Position numbers and translations under genes: made by a program
Source of the DNA: Anthonomus grandis grandis
Lineage: Eukaryota; Arthropoda; Insecta; Coleoptera; Curculionidae
Length of the DNA stretch: 64,000 nt
Assembly: GCF_022605725.1 (NCBI RefSeq)
Contig: NC_065549.1
Coordinates: 36,223,690 to 36,287,689, forward strand
Direction of reading: 5' to 3'
Part shown: one piece after another, positions 35,290-47,120 of the stretch
Layout of the letters: each line of letters begins with the position of its first letter
Numbering within the stretch: the stretch's first letter is position 1
Notes under the pieces: generated by a model
Databases searched by the model: none
Seen by the model: the letters and a program-made list of their open reading frames with translations, nothing else
Told to the model about the DNA's origin: nothing

Positions 35290-37450
35290 ATGCTCAAAAT
35301 AGAAAGAAACCCTTAAACCAGTACATTCAGACCAAAAGGGTACCACTCAATAAATGAGAAAAATTATTTAAACATCTATTTAACAGAACTAAAAGAGAGA
35401 ACTGACCTGGTTATCTCACAGACAGGAAGCGAAGGAAGAAAAGAACTAGAACAATAAAAAAGAAGACTTTTTTTGTAGATAAAATCTTAAAAAACAGAGA
35501 AGCCCCAGGACTAAATAAACAATTGCTCAACAACATATAATAACCATCCCAAGCACATCGACCGAATCTCACAAAAGTTTAATATACCTATAATTATACA
35601 ATTTTCAAAAAAGGGATGATGAGTGAACCATAAAAAATAAAAATAAACAACAAGAATTCGGAAAGAACTTTCGTCGACTTTTTTTATTCTAAGACATGAA
35701 AGAATTCAGCGTTTGCGTGTTAGGTTATTAAATAACCTAACAAAAGTGTTTAATTTAATACAGCTGCCTGATATTTCGGATTATCAAGCAGAGACCTGAC
35801 TAAACATAACACAACAATTAAAGTAGACCATCAAACAACAAAAGACATACCATTGATAAGAATAAGACAGGATAATATTCTCGGTCCGTTCCTTTTTAAG
35901 CTTTTAATGAACGAAATCATACATAAAGTGCAGTGGCGAAGCGTGAACTTTTTTTTCGGTTGGACAATCAATAAAAATTGTTAATTAGAAAAAAATGTGT
36001 ATTCAATAATATTCACTTTAATGAAATAGAGAATGAAAGCGCATTAAATATTAACTCAAAGAGAAAAATTATGTAGTGATATAAAAAAGAAAAAAATATT
36101 TACTACTAGCATAAAGAGATAGATGGATAAAAATAAATACTACTTTCAAAAAAACACAACATAGGTATAACCATTACCTATAAATCCATAATATTCATTA
36201 TTTTAAAATTAATTAAAGACAAATAAAAACACAACTAAAATACAATTGCCAATATCGAACAGTCATTCATAAATAACCACTAAAATATCCACTAAAAAAA
36301 CCTTTTCTTATACACCCAAAAATAAATAAATAAATAATAATAAAAAATAAAAAAATAAATTATTATAGCACGCGCCCGCACCAAATGCCAAATGCAGATT
36401 CATCAAAACAAAAGAAGTCTAAAAACTGAAGATGTATTGCGGCCGACCAGATCAAGCGTGTCCATAAACAATAACCCTCAACAGCATAATAAAATAGCTG
36501 GTCGACTTCGATAGACAAAAGCTCGAATGTCTTTCCCGCGAGTTAAATTTCGCAGCCACTGATGCGACCGGACCTCTGTCACCTGCTTGATGCGTATTTG
36601 GTTCGATTAGATGCTCCAAATTTCGGAAGACAAATATCAATGTGTCTTTCTGGGTCTCGTATACATTAATTGGGTGTCAGTCCTGCATTTTTATTTTAAT
36701 TGGTGCGTCAGGCCAGGATTAATCATGTTTAGATGCTATATAATATTAGTAAGGAGAGCGACTACGTTCTGTGTTAATTTTTTTTTTAATTTTAATTGAA
36801 CAATTATATGAAATAATTACGTGATAAATTAATGACAAATAACTGAATAATTTTGGGTAGACCTTGTCTACTCGTACGCTTCGCCACTGATAAAGTGGCA
36901 AGGGGTACAGAATGAATAACAAGCGAATTCGCAAATTTACAAAAGCAAACGCATAAAGTTTTACCAGATATGCAAAAAATGCTGTATTTTCAATATCAGC
37001 CGATAAAGCAAGTGTATGATCTTTTCCAAAGAACCCATAGGACCTGAATTGTTAATAGACAACAAGCCAATTGAATAAGCGATAAGTTTATTTCACTAGG
37101 ACCGGATATATAACAGTCTGATAACATAAATGACATCAAACCCCAAGTCGATATGACTGCAATAATTTCAAATTATTTAAGAGATATCATTTGTAAACAC
37201 ATTCATATTGATAGTAATGTTCGGATAAATAAAGCCTGTGTTAGACTGGTGCTAAACCATGGCATAGAAACTCAGGTAATTCAAATAAGATAAAGAACAT
37301 GTTAAGAATAAAAGAGACGAAAACCTTAAAAAGAATTGCTAGAAAGACACTTAGAGATAATAATAAGAATTGAATTTAATGTGGAAAAATTGGTCAGGTC
37401 CCTAAACAGGCCCATCGAGCCTAAGACCATTGGGAATACAACTGAAAATT
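35290..37450 (+). pseudogene. RTE-like LINE remnant split by a hAT MITE
   Basis: The plus strand reads RQDNILGPFLFKLLMNEII near 35860 (normally RQGCVLGPxLFNLxxxEI). The MITE follows at 35931-36889. After it comes NVRINKACVRLVLNHGIETQ near 37215 (normally KVRIYKTCVRPILTYGIET) and RIARKTLRDN-type sequence near 37340. Many stops. Removing the MITE brings the two halves together without loss. Confidence 0.65.
35931..36889. mobile_element. Nonautonomous hAT element, 959 bases
   Basis: Both ends carry CAGTGGCGAAGCGT as a perfect 14-base inverted repeat. It is flanked by ATAAAGTG on both sides (35923-35930 and 36890-36897). Size, 8-base duplication and CAG-type termini fit hAT. No transposase sequence was found inside; the short frames within it look random. 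Confidence 0.92.
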
Positions 37451-37937
37451 CCTACCAAATTATTAATAATAAGTAACGTACATTATTAATATACAGTAAA
37501 ACCACATTAGTCTTTCCAAATCAAAAACATAGACGAAACTATAAAATGACTGCTCTTCTACAAATTCTCTTTTTTAAATGAAAATGACATCTTCAGGAAG
37601 AGATTGGTTAGTTACTTTAGATGCTATATAATAAGGTCTCTTCTAAAGGTTGATATGTTGTAAGTTATAAGATCAAACCTCTCTATTGTTATAACTAATA
37701 TGACAGAAATTCTAGTCGGATTATTAAAGAAATAAAAGTGCTTATTGAATGGACCTAAGCAAAATAAAATAATTTCACACTATACAGTGTTAAGAAATTA
37801 CTGTACATCCTACATAACATAACAGATGACTCAAAACGTATTCCTTAAGACTCTCCTTAATGCGTAAACCAAGAAGGTTTAAAAAGTCTGTCATAGAAAC
37901 GGATTTATTATTAGGCCTTCTCTACTCTAGCCCTTAA
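37451..37937. other. AT-rich stretch, no gene seen
   Basis: No coding signal recognised up to the next piggyBac. Confidence 0.4.
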
Positions 37938-40378
37938 CCCTTAATCATTAATCATATCTCAAGTTAAATGGAAGTGGCCGGGGGAACGAACGCCGACGTC
38001 TTATTAGTTTCAAGACGCGGCAAGTCAGTTCACGTGCGACAATTGACATTGGCACACGGTTTTTTCTTTTCGAGATTTGTGATATTTGGGGTTAGCGCGT
38101 ACCCCAGTGTAGCAGTTTAGGTTAAATATACTCTGTGATTATTTCGCTTCTCAGTAGATTTTGGTGATTATTATTATATGAGTAAGTATCTTTTTTTTGA
38201 AAAATATTTCTAAAATATGTCTATAATACTTTGAAAATATTTTAGTTTTTTTTTTAAGTTATTATATTTTTCTTTGATTTTTAAGTTATTATTGATTTTC
38301 TTTGTTAGGCTGCACGAATAATGGCTGGGCAGAAAAAGTTCTTCGACCTAACAAAGCCTGAAGATGTCGGAGAATTTCATCGCATTCTCTATGAATCTGA
38401 TTCAGACAGTTTTTCGGATGACAGCGAGGAGGAAGATGCTGTTATACCTGATTTGAGAGAGGAGCCAGAAGAGGATCAAATACGCGGCAATCAAATCAAT
38501 CTTAATTCTTTTATTGCACCAGAACAGACTCAGGATGCCTTTCCATCTGATACAGATTCGGAAGATGACAATATACCATTGGCAGAAATATAGGCGATCA
38601 ACAGAGATATGGTGGAAATTTTACCAGTGCCTACCAAATTAAGGGGTAAAAATGGGTTGATGTGGTCAGGTAAGAAAGGCGCAATTCATCGTACACCAAA
38701 ACGAAATCTGGTTTTGCATTTACCTGGAAACAAAAACGAAGCAAAACATATAACATCGGGAACTGAAGCTTGGAAATTATGTTTCACTCAAGAAAATCTC
38801 GATAAAATTACCCAATATACTAATAACGAGATCCAAGTTCAACGATTGAAATATTCAAATAAGAACGATGACCAAGATACTGATGCACCTGTTATTACGC
38901 CAATAGATAAGAGACCCTCTTGGACTACGGATACAAACAGCATTGAACTCCAAGCACTTTTCGGGCTATTTTATTATGCCGGTGTTATGAAAATGGCCGG
39001 AGTTTTGACCAAGGAACTATTTGATAAAGACACAGGAATTCCAATATTCCGTGCTACCATGCCCGAGGCACGTTTCAGGTTTTTGATAAACTGTCTTCGC
39101 TTTGATGATAAGCAGTCCAGAGCTGAAAGAAAAGAAACTGATAAGCTTGCAGCTTTTCGAAAGGTATTTGAGAGGTCAATCGTTAAAATGAAAAACTATA
39201 TGCTCCTTCAGAATATATTACAATTGATGAACAATTGGTTGGTTTTAGAGGGTGATGTTCTTTTAAAATGTACATCCCTTCAAAGCCCAATAAATACGGA
39301 ATCAAAATTGTGTTGTCCTGTGATGCCAAAACAGCTTTTGCACTTGATGCTGAAATTTATATAGGAAAAGGTTCCACACCAACTGATGTTCCTGTAGCTC
39401 ATTATTACTGTAATAAGCTAACCAGTTCTGTCCAAGGAACAAATAGGAACTTGACCATGGATAACTGGTTTACTTCTATTGAGACCGCGAAACATCTTTT
39501 GGAGAGGAAAATTAAATAAAATTAAAGTACTGTGAGAAGAAATTAAAAAAAAGAAATTCCTGAGTCGTTTTTGGAACTCAAAGAAAGTAATCAAAATTCT
39601 GCCATGTTTTGCTACAGTGGACATCTGACACTGTTATCATACTGTCCACCCAAGAGTGCTAAAAAAGCAGTAATTATGCTTTCGACATTGCACGAAAAAG
39701 GTGATGAGCCATTTACGACCAAGTTACCATAAATTATTCAATTTTATAATTCTACAAAAGGAGGAGTGGATACTTTAGACCAGTTGTGCCACACTTATTC
39801 TACTGGTAGAAAAACACGTCGCTGGCCATTATGTCTGTTCTATAATTTGTTGGGTATTCTGGGATATAATTCAATGATTCTTTTGAATGGCTCTGGTGAA
39901 GTGAATAAAGAAATTGTAAAGCACAGGAGAGAATACCTCAAGAAGCTTGCCGTTGACCTGGTCAGACCGCACATGATGAGTCGTTTAAAAGCTCCAACTT
40001 TGCGCGAACTCCGTGAAACTATATGTAGGGTCCTCAAGATAACCACTTCAGAAGAAGTGCCTACTAGGCTTACAACAACAGTGGGTAGGTGTCTGCTTTG
40101 TCCCAGAAGAGAGGATCGAAAATCGAGAGTAAGCTGCGCTGTATGCAAAAAGTTCGTGTTTTTGCAACATCAAAAAAAAAATATGCCCAGTGTGTGCCGC
40201 ATGAACATTTTATTATGGATGTGCGTTAAAAGTGTTCTTAGAGACTCGGTTTAAGTTATTATTTTTCTATAAGTGAATAAATTTTTCGTTTTTCTAAAAT
40301 ACGACGTGTTTTATTTGGGGTACGGTTGTACCCCTGTGTAGCAGATGCAGAGTCGGAAATAAGTGTAGCATTCCAGGG
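37938..40378 (+). mobile_element. piggyBac element, probable TTAA ends
   Basis: The right end is clear: transposase, then TTCCAGGG followed by TTAA (40379-40382). The left end is placed at TTAA 37934-37937 followed by CCCTTAATCATTAATC. Its match to the right end is short (CCCT only), so the left boundary is uncertain. Both sides contain GTACCCC(A/T)GTGTAGCAG (38098-38116 and 40328-40346) in the same orientation. Contains one transposase gene at 38321-40254. Confidence 0.7.
38321..40254 (+). pseudogene. piggyBac transposase, several breaks
   Basis: ATG 38321 opens an acidic N-terminus ending at a TAG (38591-38593), then continues in frame. KRPSWTTDTNSIELQALFGL and ARFRFLINCLRFDD are typical. 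A frameshift near 39220 precedes TIDEQLVGFRG with the first Asp, followed at once by a TGA where the family has Arg. The second Asp is in NLTMDNWFTSIETA (39450-39495). The third is in GGVDTLDQLCHTYS (39763-39800). The C-terminal Cys cluster CLLCPRREDRK and CAVCKKFV ends with a frameshift near 40165. All three catalytic residues survive. Confidence 0.85.
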
Positions 40379-40410
40379 TTAATTAAATCTCTCACCAGTT
40401 TCTCACTCTT

Positions 40411-41000
40411 CTACTCTATATGAATAAGATGTCTGATATTGAAGTCTCATCAGTGTACTGACTAGCCCTACCACCCACCTTGAAGGCCCATCAGCAGATC
40501 ACTCACTGATTATAGGAATATTAGTGTAGCCAAAAAAGTTTGCGACAAACTCTGTTCTCCAGCACTCAACCAGACTCTGAGTTGTTTCATTCTGATTTAT
40601 AATCAAGAGTATGCATATTATAACCATAACTAAACTATAACTTTTCAGATTTGTAAAATTTTTTCTGATCTGTAAAATTATTTCATACCTCATATATCAT
40701 TGGTTTTATTTTTTGATAAGGATAACCAAGTTTTCCGTTATAAAGACATTTTCAATATTTTGCTAAATAATATCGCTTTAATTGTCTCTGATATAAGTGT
40801 TTGGGACATTTACAGATCATATCACATCAAAGCTTCGTGTGGTGCTCGTAAAATTTTGTGTGACTCTTTAGTACCAAGCCATTTCAACCATTGTAAAAAT
40901 GTGTACTACTCCTGCCTTACCAGTTTCGATCAATACAGAGTAAAAAAAGCGCTAAACTCATATCTGAAACCTATATATGACCTAAAAAGGACAAATTAAA
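40411..41000 (+). pseudogene. LINE fragments (endonuclease end and RT C-terminus)
   Basis: Around 40445-40520 the plus strand reads TSPTTHLEGPSADHSLIIGI, resembling the SDHxxL end of a LINE endonuclease. From 40838 comes CGARKILCDSLVPSHFNHCK, collinear with LCDSLVLSxxNYCDxVYG of the CR1/Jockey-like family here. The whole RT core between them is absent. Confidence 0.55.
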
Positions 41001-41029
41001 TTACACTTATATCTCTGAAAAAAAATCAT

Positions 41030-41251
41030 TCAAACCATTATAATCGGTTGAGTGAAAGTCTCTATAGTGTCTCTCACAAATGAGTCACTATATTTAATTT
41101 CAGCAGGTACCTTAACTTTAAATGTTAGAGGCGGATGATAGACATCTGGAAGAAGCAGTGAATTATCAGACCCCCGGAATACCCGGACACTTGGATTATT
41201 ACACAGTATTAAGTCGAGAATTGAATTTCTCATTTTTTGTTTATGTAACAC
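41030..41251 (-). pseudogene. LINE endonuclease fragment
   Basis: The minus strand reads KMRNSILDLILCNNPSVRVF and SLLLPDVYHPPLTFKVKVP. An N-x-LDLxL followed by a D-x-YHPPL pattern is the C-terminal end of a LINE endonuclease of a different lineage from its neighbours. Isolated. Confidence 0.5.
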
Positions 41252-41259
41252 TGGTATAA

Positions 41260-43080
41260 ATTATGAAAGAACAGATATTGGATTAAAAAATTGGTGAATT
41301 AATTTCTATCACTAATGCTGATTAAGTAACAATGGGAATCTATGCAATATCTCTGGTAATACAGTTTGGGCAATTTCGAAAACCCCTAAATACCAGAAAA
41401 GGGGCACTGTATACGCACTATAAAGCACTGTATACCTACAATTAATTTTACTTTTCTGGGTGCTGGTCAAGTAATACTGCGCCATTAATTAGACTAACAA
41501 TATCTATTTGTTTTTCCTCATAAATGGTAACTACGTACGGAGGATTTTTATGAATATGAATAGGAGTTTACTGTTCGAATCTTTTAGAAATCAAATATTT
41601 CTTAAAATTACACAGTGTCCTTTCGAAAAATACGGTAAGTACATTTTTACCTACGATGCCCTGTAAAAGCTAAACAACTTATTTAACATATGCCCTGTTT
41701 TATATTTATACGCTGAACTGAAAATGAGTCACTATTGTGACATATAAAACGACAATAACAGCTGAACGTGTAAAAAGCAAATTTTGCCAAGATCTTCGGA
41801 ATTAGAATGTCATACGTTTCAACCAGATGGCACAATAAAATTTGTATAAACTTAGTCATCAGAGGTGCATTTTTAGAAAATAATGTTGCGTCTACTTAAT
41901 TTAATTTAAATTTAATTTTTTTTTAGGAAGCTTTAGTAAAGTGAAATGGGATTATTAGGAAGCTTTTTAATAAGCATTATGTTACGGAATATAATAAAAA
42001 AGAACAAGGTTTTTTGAATAAAGGATAGTAAAGTATGTACAAAAAGTCTGTTTCTCAGACATCATATAGAGGTCAATATATTTTTGTTTCAACGTTCTTG
42101 ATGTACCTACTCGGAGAATATGGAAGCCAAACCAAATTAATGCATTGACTGATTTGTGGTATTTATTACATATAGTTACCGTATATACAACACAAAACCG
42201 ATTAATATTTGTTAGGCATAAGGTTCAGAAAACATTTAAGTTTCTCAATTTTACCCACACCTACGCGGTTATTACAAAACTTCTAAACATACAAGTATAA
42301 ATATATAATTTTTCAAACGTTTTAGTTTTGAATTAGCAAAAAATCTTGTAATAAAATGTTAAAGTTTAACAAATACTGGGATTTTTATGTTACTATAGCC
42401 TATGAATATTTTCAATTTTTTCTTCATGCAATGATTTATTTTAAAGAATATTTTTATATAATGATTTCTGGCAGCATAAATAAAATTCTGACAGGAACTG
42501 TGAAAGAATTATCAAATTTCTTAGTAGAAGATAGTTATAGACATAGAACATCAAAAGTCAAACCGTGTGAGAAATTTTATCTGAAAAATGTTGCAAAAAG
42601 AATAATTAAAATGCATATAAAAAGTTAATAAATAAAGAAATAGTTGGATATGGTTTATGGGATGAAGAATAGATATTGATCATCTGAGAAACTTACACTG
42701 AGTAAGTTTTAACTAACCTAAGTAGCTAGCTGAAGTGCAAGATGGCTCAACTGACTTATCTTCGAAGTAGGTTCAATAAAAAAAAAATCTTCAATATATT
42801 ATTTTTTTAAAGTTTGGAGCCCGATATTTCCGAAACGGTTTAATGAAACATAGTTTATCTATATATATTTAAAATCAGAAAGTTCGACTCTTTTTAACTA
42901 TGAAGTCATATACAGGGTGTTCCATAAGAAAAAACTGATCATCTGTCAAAATTTGACGTTTCTAAACGAAAAAAAAAATTTGACATCGGATTCAAAAATT
43001 TAAAGTAAAACCCCAAAAGTTTTGTATTACATTTTTTTTTAACTTTTCGCATTACCCCTGTAGGGGGGGGGGTCAATATA
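41260..43080. other. 1.8-kb AT-rich stretch, no gene recognised
   Basis: A 90-codon open frame at 42356-42628 is aromatic-rich and unlike anything I know; probably chance. TATACAGGGTGTTCCATAAG at 42910 looks like one end of a mariner-type repeat with no partner end nearby. A G9 run is at 43064-43072. Confidence 0.4.
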
Positions 43081-43083
43081 TGG

Positions 43084-43851
43084 GGAAAGACCCCGTACAT
43101 GTGGCATGAAGGTGAAGGGTCGAAAGATTCTCAAGAAGTCATGTCATGTTTGCTGAAGTATATTGAAAGTTTGCCAAAAACAGTGACCTGTGGTGATAAC
43201 TGTGGTGGTCAAAACAAGAACAAGAACATAATAAAATTTTGGATGTATATTGTGCAATTTACACATATCGAAAGTGTTGACCACCGTTTTTTGGTTTCGG
43301 GACATTCCTTTATGGAATGCGATCAAGATTTCGCCATTATTGAAAAAGCTAAGAGACGGCTAACTCACGTTTTTACTCCCGATGATTGGGTTAATTTTAT
43401 AGCAGGAGTCAGTAGAAAATTTATTGTAGTAAAAATGCAGCCTGAGGATTTTAAATCTATATCTCCCATGGACAACATCATAAATCAAATCTTACAGGAA
43501 TAAGTAAAATGCGATGGCTACATTTCAAAAAAAAAGTATCCAATGAAACTTTTTTATAAAGAAGTTTATAATAATGATTTTCCTTTTGAAGAAATGGATC
43601 TTTCTAAAAAAACTGCCTTGCGTGGTAGACCTTCAAAAATTCTTCTACCTGCTCTATATGATAGTCCTCCAAAAATAAAATTAGCAAAATTCAATAACTT
43701 GATGCAGCTTCTACCATATGTACCACCAATACACCATGATTTCTATAAGTCGTTGAATCCAGGACAGACGTTGAATGCAGGCCATCAAACAAATGGGAGA
43801 AACGATAAAGATTATACTCTCGGTGACATGGTTGAATCGGATGATGATTAA
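43084..43851 (+). pseudogene. DUF7869-type gene, C-terminal half
   Basis: One frame with a single stop (TAA 43501-43503). Motifs in order: MWHEGEGSKDSQEVMSCLL; CGDNCGGQNKNKN (43189-43230), the DNCxGQN block; DHRFLVSGHSFMECDQDFAI, the HxFLxxGHxxMxxD block; IEKAKRR; a C-terminal part with RGRPSKILLPALYDSPPKI, then YVPPIHHDFYKSL and an acidic tail. It is collinear with the minus-strand gene at 10.1-11.3 kb and with 59587-60276. The N-terminal half, including the first acidic motif FDLQ, is missing. Possible transposase relic; no inverted repeats found around it. Confidence 0.7.
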
Positions 43852-43859
43852 TATTAATA

Positions 43860-44337
43860 CAAAACCTTCTGTAACTATTTTTTATTAAAGTCTATTCTAT
43901 TATTTGAGAATTTTTATTACCTATCGAGTTACCTATCTACAAAAATAAATGATTATGTGGCATTTTTTTCAAAATTGTTACAACACCCGTGTACTATAGT
44001 ACGGCCCTGTGAATAAAATACAGCCCAAACATTTTCAAAATCCTTCCTAAATTATAAGTATAAGCAAAACAAAAAATTTGCAATACATAACTCATGCAGT
44101 TTAGGGTTCTAGATTTTTTAATAAGTAAAAATATTTAAAATTGAAATTTCTTAATATTTACGTTTCGGTACTTGGACCCCTTGGCTTCTGACCCCCTCAA
44201 TTGTACTATTTTGAAAAGACGCGAAGTCCAGATGTAGAAAACCTATACAAATAGGTTTATCTACCCTGCTTTACTTAACCTTAGATATCCATAGTACCTT
44301 AATTCAAGAGAAAAATCTTACAAAACATAGCTAAATA
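43860..44337. other. AT-rich stretch, no gene seen
   Basis: No coding signal recognised before the mariner-like element. Confidence 0.4.
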
Positions 44338-44339
44338 TA

Positions 44340-44780
44340 CAGGGTGTTTCAAAATTCACTACATATATTTTAAGGGCGTATTCCTGAGGTCAAAATATGA
44401 CTTTTTTTTCCTATAAACATGGGTCCTAAAATGCACCCCCTTCAAGCTACAGCCATCGCAAGAAGTGTAAAAAAAAACGATTTTTTAAAACTGTGTCTAC
44501 AGTTTTGCATCAAATTTAACGAAATTTGGAATACCCCCGTTATTTTAGGCGGTCTATTTACTTTTTATTTTTGAAAAGGCGTAAAACTAATTTTAAGGGG
44601 TAAACTGAGGGGGTGCACACTTTTGATGGACAAAATTTTATGTACGCATACATTTTTTTAAAAATTAAGCTACACCAGAATATGGGCCATACAAAAATTT
44701 AAATTTTATATCTCTTGCATTTTTTTGATAATACGAATAGTTTTTGAGAAAATCAGCGATTAATAAAAGGCTACCAATAA
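44340..44780 (+). repeat. Left long terminal inverted repeat
   Basis: Nearly identical inverted copy of about 46172-46613, with scattered substitutions and one- to two-base indels. Confidence 0.88.
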
Positions 44781-45097
44781 CGTAATAATTAAAATTTAAA
44801 CAGATTTTTTGTTTTAGGACATTTTTTAAGCGGCACGACATTTAACAGTAAATAGGTAGACTGGTTTTGCTATTGTTGAAACTTTGTTATTGAGGTTTTT
44901 TCAATAAATTGATGAACAATTATTTACATTAAAGAAGGACGGTTTATAAAAATATAAAAATTGGTTAAAAAATTATTTAACATTTATTAACATAATAATT
45001 TATTTTTTTGTAAATAAACAATAAACTGAGAAACAAATATTTCTTTTTATAAAAAGTGCTCGAAATGCGCACCCCCGGCTGCAATACAAGCGTCCAT

Positions 45098-46012
45098 TCA
45101 TCTTCTCATAGATTGTCTTACTCGCTCTAAAATTCCGGGAGTATTTCTTATTGTTTCAAAGGCATCAATAATTCTTTGCCTTAGGACCTCGAGCGAAGGT
45201 ACTTGACCAGGATTATAGACGAGGCTTTTTACAAATCCCCAGAAAAAAAAATCCAGAGGATTGCAGTCCGGGAAGCGTGGAGGCCATGGTATTGGGCCTG
45301 CTCTACCAATCCATCTCTCAGGAAACACAAAGTTCAAATAGTCACGCAAATGAGGGGGGGCACCGTCATGCATAAACCACATGTTCGCTCGCACATTTAA
45401 AGGTACATTGTCTAGTAAACCATTTAAATGGTGCTGTAGAAAGTCCAGCCTAATTTCGTGCGGATTCTCTGCTGCCCAAACATGCACATTGTGAAAATTC
45501 ACCACCCCTTCCCGCGAAAAATGAGCTTCGTCTGTGAATAGAATACTTGATAAAAAATTATTATCTCTCGCGCATCTCTGAAGTAACCACCTTGCAAACT
45601 GTAAGCCCCTTGGGAAATCTTAAGGTAGCAAAGCTTGAACTCTTTGAATATGGTATGGATACAAGCTATTTTCGTGCAAAACCCGCCAGACAGTTGCATG
45701 AGAAACATCCAAATTCCGAGCTATTTGTCGGCTGCTTAGGCCAGGATCGTCGTCGATGGCATTCAAAATTTGCTCCTCTGTCACTGGGTTTCGTGCTTGT
45801 TGCGGTCTGCCTGCATTGTTTCTGGGGGTCCGAAAACTACCGTATTCCCTAAGATGCCGAAGTGACTCTGAAAATGTTCGTACATTCGGGAGTCAGCGAT
45901 TAGGAAACCTCAACTGATACAATCTTTGAGCTTCATACGCGTTACCATCAGCAAGACCATAAACAAAATGGATGTCTGCAAGATGTTCGAATGAATAACG
46001 TTCATTTTCCAT
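45098..46012 (-). pseudogene. mariner-like transposase with two in-frame stops
   Basis: ATG at 46012 (MENERYSFEHLADIHFVYGL). HTH region with SSRQIARNLDVSHATVWRVL near 45720. The catalytic first Asp is in ILFTDEAHFSREG near 45525, the second in WFMHDGAPPHLRDYL, and the third in PRFPDCNPLDFFFWG. The C-terminus ends ERVRQSMRR at 45098. The frame is continuous apart from a TGA near 45890 and a TAA near 45617. I place it in the IS630/Tc1/mariner superfamily; the exact family, with PLDFFxWG in place of the Tc1 PIENxW, I cannot name. Confidence 0.85.
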
Positions 46013-46171
46013 TTTAGCAATGTAAGCGTTTAGAAATAAAACATGGGAATAAAAACACTTTAAATCTAAAACGGGAAGTAAACTACTGGAATTAAACAAA
46101 GTCAACAATGACAGTAAATTTATTTTACATCAAATGTCAATGATTGAAATGTCTTTGATTTTTAATTTACG

Positions 46172-46613
46172 ATATTGCTATCCTTTTATTCACCGGCGAT
46201 TTTCTCAAAAACTAATAGTCGTATGAAAAAAATGCAAGAGACCAAAAATTTAAATTTTTGTATGGTCTATTTTTTGGTGTAGCTTAATTTAAAGAAAAAT
46301 GTATGTACACATAAAATTTTGGCCATCAAAAGTGTGCACCCCCTCAGTTTACCCCTTAAAATTAGTTTTACGCCTTTTCTAAAATAAAAAGTAAATAGAC
46401 CGCCTAAAAAAACGGAGGTATTCCAAATTTCGTTAAATTTGATGCAAAACTGTAGACACAGTTTTAAAAAATCGATTTTTTTTACACTTCTTGCGATTGC
46501 TGTAGCTTGAAGGGGGTGCATTTTAGGACCCATGTTTATAGGAAAAAAAAAGTCTTATTTTGACCTCAGGAATACGTCCTTAAAATATATGTAGTGAATT
46601 TTGAAACACCCTG
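46172..46613 (-). repeat. Right long terminal inverted repeat
   Basis: Partner of the repeat at 44340-44780. Confidence 0.88.
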
Positions 46614-46739
46614 TATAGTATTAATTATCAATAGGGCATACATTTTAAAATAGCAAATAGAAAGAAGACAGATTTAAAAAGTTTGAAGTTTTATTATAGG
46701 TATATTTTTTTACTCAACTCTCCTACTGAAAATAATAAT

Positions 46740-46960
46740 TAAAGATTTTATGTTTAAAGATTCGTGGTTCCAAAATCTTGAAACAATCGGAAAAAGGAGT
46801 TGTAAAGCTTTGAAATATTATAGAAAAAACTCCGTTCATAAATAGATGTTCGATGAAGAGGAGGTGTTATCAAACCTTTAAATCTAATATTTATATTATG
46901 TACATGCGATCTATAGATAATTTTATTGTAAAGATATATAGGTGAAAAATCTTGAATGAT
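46740..46960 (-). pseudogene. LINE C-terminal fragment
   Basis: The minus strand reads FSPIYLYNKIIYRSHVHNIN, then FKGLITPPLHRTSIYERSFF and YNISKLYNS. This is collinear with the last 70 residues of the LINE at 57.5-57.7 kb (PPYLYNKIKF, RYRGLISPPFHKTALFARSF). A short 5'-truncated copy. Confidence 0.7.
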
Positions 46961-47066
46961 TATGTTGAATGATTATCTTGAAAGTTATTATTATATAATG
47001 TCTTATATAATAATAACCTATTATAAAAAGATGCACAGTACAATGTACGCCTGGTTTCCGTTTTAA

Positions 47067-47120
47067 GAGCCCGCGCAGACTGAGAGCGGTCAGGCGTTCC
47101 GAGGTCGGCGTTCAGAGTTC
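47067..47120 (+). repeat. Left TIR of the Harbinger element
   Basis: 52 of 54 bases match the reverse complement of 59196-59249. Confidence 0.93.

Larger units (their letters stand above)
44340..46613 (-). mobile_element. mariner-like element with about 440-base TIRs
   Basis: TA lies outside both ends (44338-44339 and 46614-46615). The element starts CAGGGTGTTTCAAAATTCAC and ends in its inverted copy. Similarity between the two ends continues inward to about 44780 and 46172, far beyond the usual 20-30 bases. The loop between the arms holds one minus-strand transposase gene. Total 2274 bases. Confidence 0.9.

Noticed and set aside
36452..36934. Short frames in the 959-base hAT MITE
   Set aside because: No similarity to any transposase block; the element is too short to be autonomous.
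42356..42628. 90-codon open frame starting with ATG
   Set aside because: Phe/Tyr/Ile/Lys-rich composition typical of chance frames in AT-rich DNA; no motif and no neighbouring element.
42903..42925. TATACAGGGTGTTCCATAAG as the left end of a mariner element around the 43-kb DUF7869 gene
   Set aside because: No inverted partner was found on the right side, and this end type is extremely common in insect genomes.
45203..45852. Plus-strand open frames over the mariner-like transposase
   Set aside because: Antisense shadows; the minus-strand frame carries all catalytic motifs.
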